A stretch of DNA of 64,000 nucleotides. It comes from an uncultured Bacteroidales bacterium (GTDB lineage: Bacteria; Bacteroidota; Bacteroidia; Bacteroidales; F082). A program made the position numbers and the translations under genes. The first letter of the stretch is position 1. The number at the start of each line of letters is the position of its first letter. The notes beneath the pieces were generated by a model, which saw only the letters and a list, made by a program, of their open reading frames with translations, did not search any database and was not told where the DNA came from. The DNA lies in assembly GCA_946408345.1 (NCBI GenBank), contig CAMJRR010000001.1, positions 239,276 through 303,275 on the forward strand, in the 5' to 3' direction. This document shows, one piece after another, positions 33,101-40,998 of this stretch.

Positions 33101-34804
33101 CCGAGTATGTCTATGCAATTGGGCTATAATGGTTATTGGGTCCGTTTTTGGGCTCATAATTCTTGTGGCGATGACATTATAGGTCCAGTCCAAATTTCAG
33201 TGATTGCTGAGGTGGAAGAAACACTTGATCCTATTGTAGCTTGCGATTCATACACTCTGCCATCGGGCGAGGTGATTATTGAGAGTCAAGTGATTGATTA
33301 TGAAACCTACGATCCTTGTCTTCATATTGTCCATCAACCTATCATAATCAATCATAGCGATTTTGTGGTGGAACCTATCACATCTTGTCATGAGACCTAT
33401 GAATGGCATGGGATGACCTTTACCTATTCCGACCAAACGCAATATGCTACGGTTACGTTGACCAACATGGCGAATTGCGACAGCGTGGTGGAATTGCACT
33501 TAGATTTCGATGAGTTTGCTTCTTATACGCACACTAGAATTGCCTGTGGTTCCTATGAATGGGAGATGAATCCTGGTCATATCTACTATGAAACCCAACG
33601 CGACTCGGTGTTTGTACCTGCTGTGGATCCCGACGATTGCGATACTTGGTATTTTCTTGATCTAACCTTGGGACATGATACCATCATTGATGGCGGTACC
33701 AAGACGGAATGCAGTGGATTTGTCTGGCATGGTGTTCCTTATTTCCAAGACGCTGTGATATACGACTCTTTGTTTACAGCTATAACCCATTGTGATAGCA
33801 TCATTTTTTACGACCTAACCATTATCCCACCACAATCGAGCGAGGAGAGCATTGTTTCGTGTCAGCCCATTTTTTGGCAGGAACACCATTGCTTTGAGGA
33901 GGGAGACTATCAGCATACTTTCACTTCTTTGCAAGGTTGCGACAGCATTGTGACCATGCACTTTAGCCTTACGCCTGAGATAGTGAAACAATTGGATACT
34001 TTGGCTTGCGAGGCTTTCTCGTGGTATGGCCATTATTTCAGCGAGACTGGACAAGCTTCACACACTTTCCTAACCTCTGATGGCTGCGACAGCACTGTTT
34101 ATTTGAATGTGACCTTCATTCAGCCAGACATTCAACTTGATGAGCCTCTTTCGGTGTGCAACTCATATACATTCCAAGGTGTTACTTATGGGCCTGGCGT
34201 TTACGAAATTCCGCATGATACGGTGTTTGCGCAAAGCGGCTGCATCAGTTCGGTTCAATTATTGAATTTGACCGTGAAGGACTCCGAACAATTGGGAACC
34301 ATCAGTGGCGCATCGAACGTTTACGTTGCTTCGAGCTTGATCAACGGCATTTATCGGTATGAAATTGACATGGCAGGCTTGACGGGCCCTGTTACTTGGT
34401 CGCTTTCCAATTCGGATTGGCAGATTGTGGAATCGGGAATTGATTATTGTCGTGTTTTGGTCACCACACCTGGGACGGCTTTGCTGACTGCCCATTTCAA
34501 TGTAGAGGAATGTGGCGAGATGGAACGTTCGTTTGAGATTGTAGCTGGTTTCTTTGGTGTCGATGATATCCAGAATGAAGTGCACATCTTCCCCAATCCT
34601 ACAAAAGGTTCGGTTACTATCGAAGCAGAAGGTATAGAAAGCATCCGTTTGACCAATATGATGGGTCAGGTGCTGGAAGTTCGGGAATGCAAGGGGTCTG
34701 ATAGCGTTATGTTGAGCCTTAGTGGCTATACACCTTCGGTATATCTGCTTGAAATCAAAACAATCTATGGAGTTGTGAAAAAGCGTTTGACCCTTTGCAG
34801 ATAA
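30140..34804 (+). CDS. giant secreted multi-module protein with T9SS sorting domain
   Basis: 1,554 aa. Signal peptide 1-28 (ending LFAQ). ~29-210: a jelly-roll-like domain (LIVNGDFEQ ... GIGDDFGIDHLSF). ~215-315: an Ig-like module with DVLANDI. Then seven ~88-residue modules with ICAG near the start, NGYWIRY in the middle and an E/D-CG pair; they are interrupted and followed by ~50-residue modules of the CDSYTW...GCDSI type. The last ~75 residues are a T9SS sorting domain (FPNPTKGSVTIE ... VYLLEIKT). All modules hold paired Cys, suggesting disulfides outside the cell. Probably a surface adhesin or binding protein. Residue Met3 is an alternative start. Confidence 0.85.
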   Translation: MNMNTRTQRIFMALAMLLMLSSPRLFAQNLIVNGDFEQTTGTLIEYTDYERIWGGGVHEGQFIHDVNSTGHGVGMVGWPQNLYGFGGSGYYLLYNGFGGTTNPSKVAWKQTVTVTPNTTYLFSVQVRNLAQSYLGYSPNPAHLSLKINGQVVGDMTLPQHNDWNEWASSWSSGSTTTQAVIEIFDIYTGDSGIGDDFGIDHLSFTPQATYSVNAVDDNVTMCVIPYQIYQIDVLANDIITPSSQQQGATVQVVQPPTHGSATWNNSTRKFNYMYYDQSYYGGWDQFKYRVTIPHGEVSEAWVYINAGRDPNVGWIDAPGPICAGGPLGIPIPTVEPDQGSGQWEKSTSQNGSYQSFDANNIPLSMNGNWVRYSVVNDCGTGTSNSVQITVTNGPSFTGQTPQVPPICAGGNLDLTPPGYNANNSPIIGYGWVASQTENGTYTTFNNNSLNNIPASYNGWYICYMVESSCGVIYSSPKRQLVVNVAPDVTGTLQAPPAICSGDDLEVTVPTYSGDGTGSWEISQNSSGTFQPFNPQNVPTTYNNWYLHYKVSNDCGSDVSNAVQIHVHDAPTISTPATPQAICAGNSFNLTIPTIQNNGATITEQGWQIAAQQNGSYSNFNNSNVPYTYNGYWIRYFAENECGMTYSTAIQITVNDVPEVGPITAPAGICAGQSFALTTPTVNWRHTNQGTGSWEIAPTSTGEFTQLNNNNIPFIYNGYYIRYKAVNGCGTSYSTNVVQVTVFSTEPTYDTITACDTYVWNGVTCNQTGNYQAQVQNENGCTITAHLYFIMSDAYTETQTVSECDSYTWPKNGQTYTSTGSYEYTVESGNPMVCDSIFTLNLIINRAPEITSNISAPTDICVGSPLSVVAPQYVFNHIDGGDAHWEYATSQNGPFTAFDPSSSNLGFGTYYLRFAVVNACDEVFSNVVSFHVNDLPEVNMQLSALQVCEDQSLELPEANVVWNNVNENDRVSQWQMASTQDGTYAQIDPSMSMQLGYNGYWVRFWAHNSCGDDIIGPVQISVIAEVEETLDPIVACDSYTLPSGEVIIESQVIDYETYDPCLHIVHQPIIINHSDFVVEPITSCHETYEWHGMTFTYSDQTQYATVTLTNMANCDSVVELHLDFDEFASYTHTRIACGSYEWEMNPGHIYYETQRDSVFVPAVDPDDCDTWYFLDLTLGHDTIIDGGTKTECSGFVWHGVPYFQDAVIYDSLFTAITHCDSIIFYDLTIIPPQSSEESIVSCQPIFWQEHHCFEEGDYQHTFTSLQGCDSIVTMHFSLTPEIVKQLDTLACEAFSWYGHYFSETGQASHTFLTSDGCDSTVYLNVTFIQPDIQLDEPLSVCNSYTFQGVTYGPGVYEIPHDTVFAQSGCISSVQLLNLTVKDSEQLGTISGASNVYVASSLINGIYRYEIDMAGLTGPVTWSLSNSDWQIVESGIDYCRVLVTTPGTALLTAHFNVEECGEMERSFEIVAGFFGVDDIQNEVHIFPNPTKGSVTIEAEGIESIRLTNMMGQVLEVRECKGSDSVMLSLSGYTPSVYLLEIKTIYGVVKKRLTLCR

Positions 34805-34827
34805 GTCGATTCAATGATTGTCAAAAC

Positions 34828-34858
34828 CGAGTAGGCAAAGAAAAATTTGTTATTTTTG
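34828..34858 (+). promoter_or_regulatory. promoter of the second T9SS giant gene
   Basis: TTG (34828-34830), 20 bases, TATTTTTG (34851-34858), 18 bases before ATG 34877. It favours this start over the upstream in-frame TTG/ATG codons. Confidence 0.65.
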
Positions 34859-34876
34859 CACCAAAGTGGAACCTCT

Positions 34877-37342
34877 ATGAAAAAGAAGTATTTGTTTGTT
34901 TTTATGTTGGTTTTATTGGCATTGTGTGCCATTGCCCAGCCCGTCACCATCACGCCGCCGTCGGCTAACATAGAACCTGGAGGCTCAGTGACTTTGACGG
35001 CTTCGGGAGCCATGTACTACCAATGGTCGCCCGCCACTGGTCTTTCGACCACCGAAGGACCTGTTACAGTCGCTTCGCCTACGGTGACCACAACCTACAC
35101 CTGCTCGGGCTATGCTCCTGGTGCCGAGAGTGTGGTTAACAGTAACTTCGACCTAGGCAATGTGGGGTTTACCTCAGACTATACCTTTTCAGATAATTTG
35201 TACCCCGAAGGCACCTATAGTGTTGGCTCCAATGCAGGGAGTTTCCACCCGGATTTTATAGGGACGGGACATGGTGGTTCTGGTAATTTCATGATCATCA
35301 ATGGCTCGACAAACCCGAACACAAATGTTTGGACAGAGCAAATCACAGTGGTACCTAATACCTATTATGCTTTCTCGACTTGGGTGTGCACTGTCAGCGC
35401 CGCTGGCGACGTGGCCCGACTTCAATTCAGCATCAACGGCAACCAATTAGGTGAAGTGTTTTCGGCTCCGCCATATACCGGCCAATGGCTTCAGTTCTAT
35501 GAACTTTGGTATAGTGAGAACAATACAGCAGCTACTATCACCATCCTCAACCAGAACACTTCGGGTAGTGGCAACGACTTCGGTCTGGACGACATCTCGT
35601 TCTGCGAGTTGGTGTTGGTTGGTGCGCCTCAATGTACAGTCTATGTGGGAAGCATGACCGCCTCTGCTACAGCCGATGATACCGAGCTCTGCGAAGGCGA
35701 ATCGACTACATTGCATGCCCTTCCTGTGAATGGCTCGGGTAATTACACCTATAACTGGACTCCAGCTAACACATTGGATAATCCTACATCGCAGCATCCT
35801 GTGGCTACACCTTCATTGGGAACTACCACTTATACTTGCCATGTGGCTGATGTCGATTGGGGAAACACGCAAGATGTCAGTGTCACAATTGTGGTTCATC
35901 CTAATGTTGAGTATTATTTTGAAGAAGCCATCTGCTCTGGTACGAGTTACACCTTTGGTGACGAAGAACTGACAACTTCAGGTAATTATGTGCATACGCT
36001 TCAAACCCAATATGGTTGCGATAGCCTCGTTCGTCTTAGTTTGACCGTTTATCCGCCTAACGACACTACCATTGTTGATCCCAGCATTTGTGTAGGAGAG
36101 ACGTACAACTTTCATGGAACCTTATATGACCAGGATGGTCAAACGGCTTGTTTCGACACCGTTGACAACCATGGTTGCCTGAAGGTGGAGAAACTTATTC
36201 TTAGTGTTGGATCATACCAAATGCCACCTGTTCAGGAGGAATATGTCTGCTATGGACATGACGAGACTCCATATTTTAAGTGGGATAAGAACAACATGGA
36301 GTATTATGCCGATACCTATGATGAAGCTATTGTCCCCGATCCCAATGGCGGTTGCGATTTCAAGTACCGCTTGAACCTTAAGTTCCATCAAGAGTTCTAT
36401 GAAGAGGTACCGCCTGTCATTGTCTGTGACGAGTATTATTGGCCGATTACAGGAGTGACCTACGATGAGATTGGCAATCATATAATTACAAAAACTTTCC
36501 AACACAGCTTCGGCGATGTGGAGTGCGACAGCACCTATGTCCTCAACTTGACTATTAACGAGTCGAGTACCCTAGAAACCTATGATTTTAATGGCGAGTG
36601 TGATGCCGTAACCTTCCCGTGGTTTGGCGAAATGCTTTCCTTTAACAAGGATTGTGATACCTTGCTTTCAGGACTGACTCCCGATGGATGCCTTTATGAG
36701 GTTAACCTTCACATTAACAACATGCAATATACTCCCACGCCTGTCATTGCCTATACTGATGACAGCTATTACCAAGATGGAGATACCATTGCAGTCATTA
36801 CCAACACGGAGTTTTTCTCTTTCCAGTATGAATTCTTCGTTGAGGACTCACTCGGCCATTTCGATGATTGGGATTCTTGTGTGTGGCATAGAAGCAAAAA
36901 TTCTTGGCTGATTGAGCCTTTCACCATGGAAGAATGGCCTGATCGTAGTTATTGCAGGGTCTATGTCGCCGAACATGACGACACTCCAGTTGAGTTGAGT
37001 TGCACCGTTTACAATAGCCACTGCGAACCTTATAGCATCAAGAAGAAATTCTATCTCAAATCATCGTTCTTTGGCGTTGATGAACAAAGTGATGCCCAAC
37101 CTGACTTTTGCGTTTTGCCCAATCCCAACGACGGGCAGATGACACTTGTTTTCAGTGGTTTTGAAGGAAAAGTCGACATAAAGGTGTATGATGCGATGGG
37201 CAACTTGATTGATAGTTTTGTGACCTACAATGATATGGATCCTAAAACATTGGAGTATGACCTGAGAGTTCGCAAGGGCATTTATTTCTTTGTTGCCAAT
37301 GGAAAAGGAGGAACCGTTGCTAAAAAGGTGATTATTAGATAA
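34877..37342 (+). CDS. large secreted multi-module protein with T9SS sorting domain (paralogue)
   Basis: 821 aa. Signal peptide 1-20 (ending AIAQ). ~20-95: Ig/PKD-like module (ITPPSANIEPGGSVTLTASG). ~100-245: the same jelly-roll domain as in the upstream giant (SVVNSNFDLGNVGF ... GNDFGLDDISFCEL). ~255-340: PKD-like module. ~340-600: GCDSL-type modules similar to those of the neighbour. C-terminal ~75 residues: T9SS sorting domain (VLPNPNDGQMTLVF ... GIYFFVANGKGG ending KKVIIR). The two adjacent genes are paralogues with different module counts. Followed by a lipoprotein and a barrel gene on the same strand, 22 and 21 bases apart. Confidence 0.83.
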   Translation: MKKKYLFVFMLVLLALCAIAQPVTITPPSANIEPGGSVTLTASGAMYYQWSPATGLSTTEGPVTVASPTVTTTYTCSGYAPGAESVVNSNFDLGNVGFTSDYTFSDNLYPEGTYSVGSNAGSFHPDFIGTGHGGSGNFMIINGSTNPNTNVWTEQITVVPNTYYAFSTWVCTVSAAGDVARLQFSINGNQLGEVFSAPPYTGQWLQFYELWYSENNTAATITILNQNTSGSGNDFGLDDISFCELVLVGAPQCTVYVGSMTASATADDTELCEGESTTLHALPVNGSGNYTYNWTPANTLDNPTSQHPVATPSLGTTTYTCHVADVDWGNTQDVSVTIVVHPNVEYYFEEAICSGTSYTFGDEELTTSGNYVHTLQTQYGCDSLVRLSLTVYPPNDTTIVDPSICVGETYNFHGTLYDQDGQTACFDTVDNHGCLKVEKLILSVGSYQMPPVQEEYVCYGHDETPYFKWDKNNMEYYADTYDEAIVPDPNGGCDFKYRLNLKFHQEFYEEVPPVIVCDEYYWPITGVTYDEIGNHIITKTFQHSFGDVECDSTYVLNLTINESSTLETYDFNGECDAVTFPWFGEMLSFNKDCDTLLSGLTPDGCLYEVNLHINNMQYTPTPVIAYTDDSYYQDGDTIAVITNTEFFSFQYEFFVEDSLGHFDDWDSCVWHRSKNSWLIEPFTMEEWPDRSYCRVYVAEHDDTPVELSCTVYNSHCEPYSIKKKFYLKSSFFGVDEQSDAQPDFCVLPNPNDGQMTLVFSGFEGKVDIKVYDAMGNLIDSFVTYNDMDPKTLEYDLRVRKGIYFFVANGKGGTVAKKVIIR

Positions 37343-37364
37343 AAATGAATAAATTGTGTTGAAA

Positions 37365-38012
37365 ATGAAAAGAAAGGGAGTCATATATGGCTTTTTGATC
37401 TTGGTGATAAGTGGCATCATGTTGAGCTCTTGCATCAAGGAGAATAATGGCAAAACCATAGCCCTTATCGGAGATGAATACTATATTAAAGACATCCATT
37501 CGGTGATTCCAGACTCGCTTCAGGCCACGTTTGAGGCGATGTTTCAAGGCATTCCGTCGGGTGCCATTCCTGTCGATATTGTTGTTCCCGACAGCATTGA
37601 AGAAGATGCGTATGTGGTGCATACGAATATGTTGGTGAAGACTAATCTTTGGAATGTTTCGTCGCCGATTCCCTATCCTGATGTCTATATGCGTTTCAGC
37701 AAACAGCACAATGGGATTGTCGTGGTGGAGTTCGCCGAATCCACCGAACAGCGCACCGATACGGCATTTATCATGGGGAACAACAATGATTTCACAGTTT
37801 ATTTTGCAGAAAACAAAGATATTAGTGCGGATATTCATGTAAAGCGCGGTGTGGTCATGTGTGGCACAAAGACATCTGTAGGTTTGTCAGGTTTTCGCAT
37901 GGCTATTGTCGTGTTGGAGTCCGAAGGTGATCAAGCGCCAACTCCAGGTACGTATTATTATTACAAGGATGGCGATGGTTTGGCGGAAAGGTGTGTTTGG
38001 CCCTGGCAATAA
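37365..38012 (+). CDS. hypothetical lipoprotein
   Basis: 215 aa from ATG 37365 (a GTG three codons upstream is possible). Hydrophobic signal then lipobox LSSC (mature Cys about residue 22) followed by IKEN. The mature part is mixed alpha/beta with no recognised domain; it contains PSGAIPVDIVVPDSIEED and a Tyr-rich stretch (GTYYYYKDGDG) near the C-terminus. Between the T9SS giant and the barrel gene in an apparent operon. The setting suggests a partner of the secreted proteins, but function is unknown. Confidence 0.72.
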   Translation: MKRKGVIYGFLILVISGIMLSSCIKENNGKTIALIGDEYYIKDIHSVIPDSLQATFEAMFQGIPSGAIPVDIVVPDSIEEDAYVVHTNMLVKTNLWNVSSPIPYPDVYMRFSKQHNGIVVVEFAESTEQRTDTAFIMGNNNDFTVYFAENKDISADIHVKRGVVMCGTKTSVGLSGFRMAIVVLESEGDQAPTPGTYYYYKDGDGLAERCVWPWQ

Positions 38013-38033
38013 ATCCATCATTAAAATGAAGCT

Positions 38034-38855
38034 ATGAAGAAAAAAGTTTTGATACTGAATATTTTGTTGGCGTGTTGCATTGGCGTTTTTGGTCAGATGA
38101 CACAAAGTAAGCCAATGGACAGGACGCTTTCCTTGGGCATTAAGGGTGGCGTGAATATGCCTAGAATGTTGTATTTTAAGAATCCGGCATTGGCACGTTT
38201 GCCGCAGTCTTTCGTTTTTACACCGACTGGAGGTTTGTTTTTGGACATTCCCATTATAGAATCTGTGTATTTGTCGCCTGAGGTCGTCTATGTTCAACGT
38301 GGCACCGATATGAAGTATGTGCATCGTTCAGGAGCCAATGTCCACTATTCAATTTCAACATCCTATGTCGATTTACGGATTCCTTTGGAAATGGTTTGGG
38401 ATGTGAGACCGTATTTTCAGCCTTTTGTTATGGTCGGGTTGGAGGCTGGAATGTGTATGTTTGGAAAAATCCAGATAGACAGGACGGCTCCAATTGCGTT
38501 TAATGATACTATTGCCGTTGACAGTGCCAACATGGCGTTGATTCATGCTGGAGCCTATGCTGGTGTAGGCATTCGTAGCAAGGTGAACATCGGATATCAG
38601 GATGTCTTGTTGAAATTTAGCGTATCCTTTCATCAAGGTTTTCTTGATAGCTATTCTCCATACGAAAAGAACGGTATCGCACAGTCTACCAATGTGAATG
38701 CCTATCAGGTTACTGGATACCGTTTGCCTCAAGGCTTGGAGGTAACATTGGGAATAGCCATACCGTTGAAGCCTAGACTTAAAGATGCTTGTGCTGCGTT
38801 TGCCAAGGATCGTTATCGTCGTCATAGCAACCGTGGGCATTTATTCGGATACTGA
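38034..38855 (+). CDS. outer-membrane beta-barrel protein (PorT/OmpA-like)
   Basis: 273 aa. Signal peptide (1-20, ending VFGQ) and barrel-like strands: LSLGIKGGVNMPRM, LFLDIPIIESVYLSPEVVYVQRG, YVDLRIPLEMVW, PFVMVGLEAGMCMFG, AGAYAGVGIRSKV, LEVTLGIAIPL. This matches the outer-membrane beta-barrel families frequent in Bacteroidota. The C-terminus is unusually basic (KDRYRRHSNRGHLFGY). Last gene of the T9SS-protein cluster; gene order suggests a link to surface protein display, which is inference. Confidence 0.72.
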   Translation: MKKKVLILNILLACCIGVFGQMTQSKPMDRTLSLGIKGGVNMPRMLYFKNPALARLPQSFVFTPTGGLFLDIPIIESVYLSPEVVYVQRGTDMKYVHRSGANVHYSISTSYVDLRIPLEMVWDVRPYFQPFVMVGLEAGMCMFGKIQIDRTAPIAFNDTIAVDSANMALIHAGAYAGVGIRSKVNIGYQDVLLKFSVSFHQGFLDSYSPYEKNGIAQSTNVNAYQVTGYRLPQGLEVTLGIAIPLKPRLKDACAAFAKDRYRRHSNRGHLFGY

Positions 38856-38866
38856 TAAAGATTTCG

Positions 38867-38874
38867 TATCTTTG
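38867..38874 (+). promoter_or_regulatory. -7 element of the BatA-domain gene
   Basis: TATCTTTG, exact TAnnTTTG match, 18 bases before ATG 38893. Confidence 0.5.
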
Positions 38875-38892
38875 CACCCTCATTTATAGGCT

Positions 38893-40917
38893 ATGCGTTT
38901 CCTCTATCCCAATATGCTTTGGGGCTTGTTTGCCCTTCTGATTCCCATCATTATCCACCTGTTCAACTTTAGGCGGCATAAGTTGGTGTATTTCAGCAAT
39001 ACTGCCGTACTGCGCTCCATTCAGCAGGAAAACGCCAAGACGCGTAAACTGAAGTATCTCGTCACTTTGTTGTTGCGCTGCCTGTTCATTGCGGCATTGG
39101 TGCTGGCTTTTGCTTTCCCTTATCATCCTGAGAAACAGTTGAATGTTAACAAGGCAGAGAGCTTGGTGGGCGTCTACATTGATAACTCGATGAGCATGAA
39201 GGGGCAGTCGCAGCGCACCACTTTGATAGAGGATGCACGGCAGTCGGCGCGGGATTTGGTGCACAAACTCAATCCCTCCAACCGATACCTGCTGATGACC
39301 AACAGTTTCGAGATTCAGAACGAATACCCGATGAACCAGGAGGAAATGCTCGACCAACTCGACCGCATGAATCCCGATGGCGCGCCTGCGCCGATGGGAG
39401 AAGTGATGGACCGTTTCGAGATGTTAGCTAAACAACATGGTTTCTCATCATCTACGCTTTTCGTCTATTCCGATTTCCAAAGGAATACCATTGATTTGTC
39501 GGCAGCCAAAGCTGACACCGCCATGCAAATCGTGGCGGTACCGATGACGCCCGAGTTCAAGACCAACCTTTACGTTGATACCGTGTGGTTGGCTTCGCCT
39601 GTGGTGCAGCCCGGCTTGACCAACGACCTCAACGTGCGCATCGTCAACCAAGGCGACAAAGAGGTGAAGGGCTTGCCCATCACTTTCACGATGAACGGCG
39701 CGATGGCCGCCTCCACCACCGTCGACTTGGAGAAAAACGGCACCCAAGAAGTCGTCATGCAGTTTGTGGTGGACGGCACAGGTGACCAACGTTGTAGCGT
39801 GTCGCTCAACGATCATCCCATCACCTTTGATGACACTTATGATTTCGTTTTGGGCGTGAGGCCGAGCCTCTCCGTCATCGAATTGGGTGGCGAAGCCACG
39901 AGTTGCGCCCTGCTTTTCGAGGACGACGAGCAGTTCCGCTACACCTTGATGGAGCCTTCGCGCTTCGACTTGGACCAACTCTCAAAGGCCCAGTTCATTA
40001 TTGTCAACGAGAGTGCTAACATCAACGAGACTTTGCAACAGACACTGTTGAATTGTGTTGCTGATGGTGCAGCATTGCTGGTGTTTCCTTCGAAGAGTGA
40101 TCCGAAAAACAACTCTTTCCTGTTGAATAAACTCGGACTCTCTGTTATGGAGATTGACACTAACGCCACGATAGTTCAAGACCTGGCTGTGCGGCATGAG
40201 TTCTTCAGCGATGTCATTCTCGATATGCCACAACAGGCCGATCTGCCCAAGGTGAAGAAGCACTTGCGCATGAGAAGCAACGGCATCCCGAACTCCTTGT
40301 TGATCCTTCAAAACGGTGACCCGATGTTGTATTCGGAGACAGTGGGGCGGGGGCAGGCTTTCGTCATGACTACCGCGCTTGACCCGAAATGGAGCGACCT
40401 TGCCGACCATTCGTTATTCGTTCCGATGATGGTGAAGATGGCACTGCTTGGCGGTCAATTGAACAGGCTCTCCTACACCATCGGTCAAGACAAGATATTG
40501 GTTTTGAATGACATGAGCCTTGAAGGCGACCACCAATACCTCTTTGCCAATTCAGAACGCAGCTTTGAGCAGATGCCTGCCTCCGAAGTGCGCAATGGCA
40601 AAGTCTATCTCTATCTGAACGATAACCTGCCTTCGGCGGGTTTCTATGACCTATTGGTCAACGATAGTGTGAACCGTGTGACGGCATGGAATGAAAGCCG
40701 TGTGGAGTCGCGCATGGACTTCGTGGACCGCGATGAGGTGAGCAAGGCGTTTGCCAAAGCTGGTTTCGATGTAGCTGCCGTCCTCGACACCTCTGATTTT
40801 GCCACAGCCGACCTTGTAGAAGCTATGGCGCATCAGTCCTCGCAATGGAAACTCTTTGCATTGATTGCACTGCTGGCTTTGTTGGGTGAGATATTGGTGC
40901 TGAGGCTCTGGAAGTGA
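38893..40917 (+). CDS. BatA-domain (aerotolerance regulator N-terminal) membrane protein
   Basis: 674 aa. N-terminal BatA domain: two membrane segments (FLYPNMLWGLFALLIPIIIHLF and LVTLLLRCLFIAALVLAFAF) around the FRRHKLVYFSNTAVLRSIQQE loop. Residues ~90-230 resemble a von Willebrand A domain, with the metal-site-like VYIDNSMSMKG. A long periplasmic part follows and a last membrane segment is at the extreme C-terminus (LFALIALLALLGEILVL). Such proteins accompany MoxR/Bat systems, but no moxR, batB or batD is adjacent, so this is the stand-alone form common in Bacteroidota. Confidence 0.85.
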   Translation: MRFLYPNMLWGLFALLIPIIIHLFNFRRHKLVYFSNTAVLRSIQQENAKTRKLKYLVTLLLRCLFIAALVLAFAFPYHPEKQLNVNKAESLVGVYIDNSMSMKGQSQRTTLIEDARQSARDLVHKLNPSNRYLLMTNSFEIQNEYPMNQEEMLDQLDRMNPDGAPAPMGEVMDRFEMLAKQHGFSSSTLFVYSDFQRNTIDLSAAKADTAMQIVAVPMTPEFKTNLYVDTVWLASPVVQPGLTNDLNVRIVNQGDKEVKGLPITFTMNGAMAASTTVDLEKNGTQEVVMQFVVDGTGDQRCSVSLNDHPITFDDTYDFVLGVRPSLSVIELGGEATSCALLFEDDEQFRYTLMEPSRFDLDQLSKAQFIIVNESANINETLQQTLLNCVADGAALLVFPSKSDPKNNSFLLNKLGLSVMEIDTNATIVQDLAVRHEFFSDVILDMPQQADLPKVKKHLRMRSNGIPNSLLILQNGDPMLYSETVGRGQAFVMTTALDPKWSDLADHSLFVPMMVKMALLGGQLNRLSYTIGQDKILVLNDMSLEGDHQYLFANSERSFEQMPASEVRNGKVYLYLNDNLPSAGFYDLLVNDSVNRVTAWNESRVESRMDFVDRDEVSKAFAKAGFDVAAVLDTSDFATADLVEAMAHQSSQWKLFALIALLALLGEILVLRLWK

Positions 40918-40966
40918 ACAAAGTACTTTTTTAACTAAAATCTTTTTTTTACTCAGAAAAAATGCA

Positions 40967-40974
40967 TATCTTTG
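40967..40974 (+). promoter_or_regulatory. -7 element of the MmeI-like gene
   Basis: TATCTTTG, exact TAnnTTTG match, 24 bases before ATG 40999; the upstream 40 bases are a T-rich run. Confidence 0.5.
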
Positions 40975-40998
40975 AAGCCATAATTAGATGATTCAATA

